A program made the position numbers and the translations under genes. From Marasmius tenuissimus (lineage: Eukaryota > Basidiomycota > Agaricomycetes > Agaricales > Marasmiaceae), in the NCBI GenBank assembly GCA_029532415.1, contig JAQOTA010000070.1, positions 186,001-250,000 of the forward strand: a stretch of DNA of 64,000 nt, written 5' to 3'. Positions 60,301 to 64,000 of this stretch are shown here, piece by piece (the stretch's first letter is position 1; every line of letters begins with the position of its first letter). The notes below the pieces were generated by a model. The model saw only the letters and a list, made by a program, of their open reading frames with translations. It did not search any database and was not told where the DNA came from.

Positions 60301-63300
60301 GTTCCATAACAGCCAACCTCGACTCAACGCCTATTCTAGCCGTGCCTGCCTCCCAGACGTGTCCCTCAAATTTCTGTATCAGATGGCAAAGCTTCCGGAG
60401 ATTTCTGTCGTTATTGGTCTCTATCTCCGCCGTTGTTCACTGACTTAATAATAAGCCCGTTACTCGGTGAGTCGATTAGTCTCACTCGACGACGTGTTGT
60501 CCAATTCGCCGAAAAGTAGCCTTTTATCTTATTCACGCAAAATCTCATTTGACTCGAGGCGTTGACTGTCGTCACCGAGCCCCAAATCGCAGACTCTCAC
60601 GGACAAGTTTAGTGTGGCGGTGGCGTTTCTCCGAGTCCACCCCTCAATTATAGAGCGGGACGATCTTTCCCAAGAGACCTCTCACCGCGGCTGTTTTGTG
60701 TACTTTCTTGATGTTGCTTCCATGTATACGCTTCATATCCTGCATTTTAGCCTTCTGATTTCCTTACCTTTGAGCCATCGTGAGTTATCTCTGCTATGTA
60801 TCAAACATTCTCTCCAGAAGGTTTTAATTGCCGGCCGGGCTTTTCAGTGGACTAACGATGGAACGAATGCTCGTAATCAATTCGCCGGCCATGCTAGATA
60901 GCCTTTATCATCTAGGTATGGACTACACCTTTGATATTAAAATTTTTGTAACTTGTCTTAGTCGGTAGCACGAATTCCAAGTCGAAAGATAGCTCTACCA
61001 AGCATTCGGTTTGTCCTCTAAACCGAAGAGGCGTACATACGCCAGCGCTGGGAAAGAACCTATCGTGGCCGCAGCATCATAGTAACAGAACGGTTGAGCG
61101 CATCGTTCCATATGCTACCCACTTCCCAAAGAACCCCTAGCGGTACCGACTTCCGAGTAAGCTTGAGCTCAGTTGACCCTTGTCCAGTTATCCTAAACTC
61201 GCCGTGATCCCCACTTGAACTGGAACGAAACCCGAGCTGTGGGAGGTATTCGTACGCCAAGCGCTGATGGAGGGAATTTCAAGACAGTCTCTTACCCCCG
61301 TTTCAATATGCGCGATAACACGAGAAGGCTGCTCTGCGTGAATGAAAGGAGTTTCGAAGCCACGCCACTCGTTCATCATTCGGCAGAGGACGTTACCATT
61401 CAAGCTGCCGTTTCTTTAATGGATACTGAGAGTGAGCGCCGAGACGTAGCAGCGTGATTGATTTCATTGTAGCATGCAAAGAGGCGTCCCGAGAGGCGTG
61501 TTTGAAGAATGAGGTAACTTGATCATCAATACATACCGGTCGACCAGCACAATGTTCATCGGTTACGTTGAATTTCCCAGGAGGGGGAGAAGTTTTGGGG
61601 ATCAAGTGTTCAATGACATTCCGGATTGCTTGAAGTACTGGACTTCTGACCTTCATAGAATTGATGACTTGCTATTAATACTTTTAGTGTTTGCGAGCAT
61701 ATGGGAGCGCTAGAAGTAGTACGGATTTGCGGACATCTTCCGCCGTTTGTACCTACCGCGGGAAAGTCGAGTCTTTGGATAGAATAGACCGCCACCTGGC
61801 CGAGCGAAGGACGGAATAACTGAAGAGCTCGGCTACAGCAGCGGTCAAAGTATTGCTATAAGTGAGAATGCGTCTCGAACACGACTGTGAAGGTATGGAC
61901 ATGCATTGACATTTTCGCCCGGTGTACTCAGGATGCAGGTACCTATAACAGGAAGTGGAACCCCGCTGTTCTTCGAAAGACTTTGCATCCAGTGAAATGA
62001 CATTGAGAAGATATCGGACCGTGTTATGAAAGAGGGGAGGCTGTTGGACGCTCCGAGGAGCATCTATTATCGGTCGAGCACCATGATAGCCATAAGACAG
62101 CTCTTGGGGTGGGGTGGAGCAGAGGTTGCAGGAAGCAGAAGGAATCAGATAGGCCTAGTCGGTTGGATTAATTGCTGCCAGAAGTTGTGAAGACCACTGA
62201 AAGATTTAATGATGCGCCAGGTGATAACAGATCCGTTCGGCACTGGCATGCATGTCGCTGACGTTCACAAGGCTGCCTCAGGTTGCCACCCTCCGTTCGC
62301 CTCGAGGGGCTCGCCCGCCACAGGTGCGAACACGCTGAATGAGGCTTGTCGGTAATTAGCACGCTTTATTCTTGGCAATCCACACGGGGCTTTGGCATTC
62401 AGCGTCCCAAATTCAGGACGGCCTAGACTGGGATAGATCAAGGAGAATCGAGGACTCCATGCAACTCCCATTCCCCAGAAAGCATGCCGCGGAGCTTCGC
62501 TGGCGAGTGCATGAGCCTCGAGAACCTTGGAGGGCCTGTTGGAACGACTTCGGGAGAATTTGAGGAGCTCACCCAGGGAAGCAGAATATACTCTTCCCCG
62601 ATCGAAAGTAGCAGATAACTAAGCGGGTGAGAGGCCCACTTGATAGTTCAGGGCAATATGACGTTAGATTCCTTGTCATCCCGGATTCGTTCAATTGGGG
62701 ATCCGTAGGCACCGTTCCCTCTCCAAGAACCGCTCGGCGTGCACTCGAGTGAGTTGCGGGTGAGAGCTTGAAGAAGACAAGCTGGGACAGGAGAAGCCGA
62801 TGAGAACAGACAAATTTATATGAGACCCTCGCAGCCATGATCGAAAATCAATATCCAACAAGAGTCTTTATTCGTGTTCAAGGTGCCGCAGTTTTCGCGT
62901 GGATTTAATGGAGATCATGGATTGGCGCGTTTTAGGTGCACGAGTGGTTATCTGCTTCACAATTGAGAATTAGCCATTTCTGTATGTGTGGAGACCTACT
63001 TTTGGAATCAGGCTTCTGATCATACGTGTGTTCCCGACAAATACAATTACCCATGATCGTCTGTACGTAGCACGTTCATGTCGGCCAAAAGCCAGGAGCG
63101 TGAACAATTCTGTGATGGAACCTGAACCTTCTGGCGTAGATCTTCTGGAACTATGCAGGTACCAGGTCAGACGCAAAGAACACGAGATCATACGTGAGTA
63201 GAAAATAGCCAAGATCTGGCGAAAGGCGTTCGAACAGGAACAGAAAATTCGCTCCGCAACGCTACATAGTTGAGAGGTCATTCGAGAACACGTTGGATGT

Positions 63301-64000
63301 GTCCACATAGGCGTGCGTTAGGATATAGGTGGGACTGCTCAAACTTGGTGCTTAAACCTCTATTCGAATAGCAGGCGCATCTCTAGTCACGAGAAGCTTC
63401 CTTGAGAAGCCGTACTTCGACATCGGCTGCCAGTTCTGAGCCGTTCATGTCAGTGTGTACCTTTCCCTCCAGACCCTCCAGACAAGCAAATACCAGGCGC
63501 TCGTGTCTGCCTGTCGATATCTTAGAAGTGCCATAGGTCAGATGGATAGATAAGAATACGTGCCCTCAAGAGGAAAGTGACCTCGCACGTCCGAATATCG
63601 ATAGATGGATTGATGGATTAGGGATTCATGAGGGGGGAGCGTGAAAAGTTGTTGTCGGTGGGATTTGATTGCGGTGAACAGGCTGGATGAGCATTAATAC
63701 TAGATATGAGTGACTCCTACCTTGTAGGAATGATAAGCTCCTCCACGCCGTCGGTGATACGCATGTGTAGAAACTGTTGATCCTTTTGTAGCGCCATTTG
63801 GACTGGAATATTGCCCACCTTATCCAGGCTATCAACTGGCACTTGAATGAACTTCTGGCAAGTTCAATGGTCTGTAGCTCATCCAATATCATAGATGGTG
63901 GTGAGGAAGGTTGACTATGCGAGGAGTCTCGGTGTTCATTTCTAGTGCTTTCTAATGTTAGGGCGCGATTCCTGATTTGCTTGGACTTGAGTAAAAAGGA
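57386..64000. other. 6.6-kb stretch without a convincing intact gene
   Basis: Both strands carry frames up to 130 codons, but none shows a known domain, consistent splice joins or a signal peptide. The only hint is the possible transcription-factor relic at 58362-58869, listed separately. I saw no tRNA, long repeat or transposon ends. The right edge of the window may cut a minus-strand gene, but nothing there is identifiable. Confidence 0.45.
58362..58869 (+). pseudogene. Possible relic of a fungal-specific transcription-factor domain
   Basis: One frame reads FRCHIRPTFDAY, DHVISAARATLTILDSAE and stops at 58733. Another frame picks up directly after it with LTVGYAFDKAFVLVFLDPPP, then EARKTIILRTAYCCKH. 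The two together vaguely resemble the middle-homology region of Zn2Cys6 regulators, broken by a one-base shift. No Zn2Cys6 Cys cluster was seen nearby. A weak call from composition and phrase memory only. Confidence 0.2.

Noticed and set aside
1..64000. CRISPR, operon, ribosome binding site or prophage features
   Set aside because: Introns, tRNA introns and gene families show this is eukaryotic nuclear DNA; no such structures were seen.

Overview
This is nuclear DNA from a filamentous fungus, almost certainly a mushroom-forming basidiomycete (Agaricomycetes). The genes are broken by many short introns of about 40-70 nt with GT-AG borders. The gene content also fits: Agaricus-type tyrosinases without signal peptides, a multicopper oxidase (laccase), a GH115 alpha-glucuronidase, several F-box proteins of a type common in Agaricomycetes, and intron-containing tRNA-Gly genes. 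All spliced models were built by eye from reading frames, splice sites and conserved motifs. Where exon lengths were summed and found divisible by three, the entry says so.

Layout. 2.4-4.1 kb: a multi-pass membrane protein. 4.4-17 kb: a decayed segmental duplication. The first unit holds the tail of the membrane-protein gene, a tRNA-Gly, tyrosinase 1, a single-TM protein relic and a flanking block. The second unit (11.6-16.3 kb) holds tyrosinase 2, a broken copy of the relic and the flanking block. A third partial unit (16.6-16.95 kb) holds only the gene tail and a tRNA-Gly. 17.9-18.8 kb: a secreted, probably GPI-anchored Cys-rich protein. 19.7 kb: a third tRNA-Gly. 20.4-21.6 kb: an HD-type cyanamide hydratase. 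22.6-24.6 kb: a decayed F-box gene. 24.9-29.3 kb: GH115. 31.7-40.0 kb: two related F-box genes on either side of translation elongation factor 1-beta. 41.9-43.5 kb: an F-box-like/unknown gene. 45.8-51.3 kb: a dense plus-strand run (small Cys-rich secreted protein, Nudix hydrolase, Cdc20/Cdh1-type WD40 APC/C activator, single-TM protein). 51.9-54.9 kb: laccase. 56.3-57.4 kb: NmrA-like oxidoreductase. 57.4-64 kb: no convincing intact gene.

Function. Tyrosinase, laccase and GH115 together suit a fungus that lives on plant biomass: the oxidases act on phenolics and GH115 removes (methyl)glucuronic acid from xylan. The strongest observations are these. Tyrosinase 2 has lost a copper ligand (His to Asn) and has a displaced thioether Cys. 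A roughly 1.3 kb stretch, rich in GGTTGAA inverted repeats, is present in one duplication unit and absent from the other. The essential EF-1-beta gene carries a one-base frame break. One short laccase exon is out of frame with both neighbours. I saw no defence system, CRISPR array or wholly unfamiliar multi-gene system.
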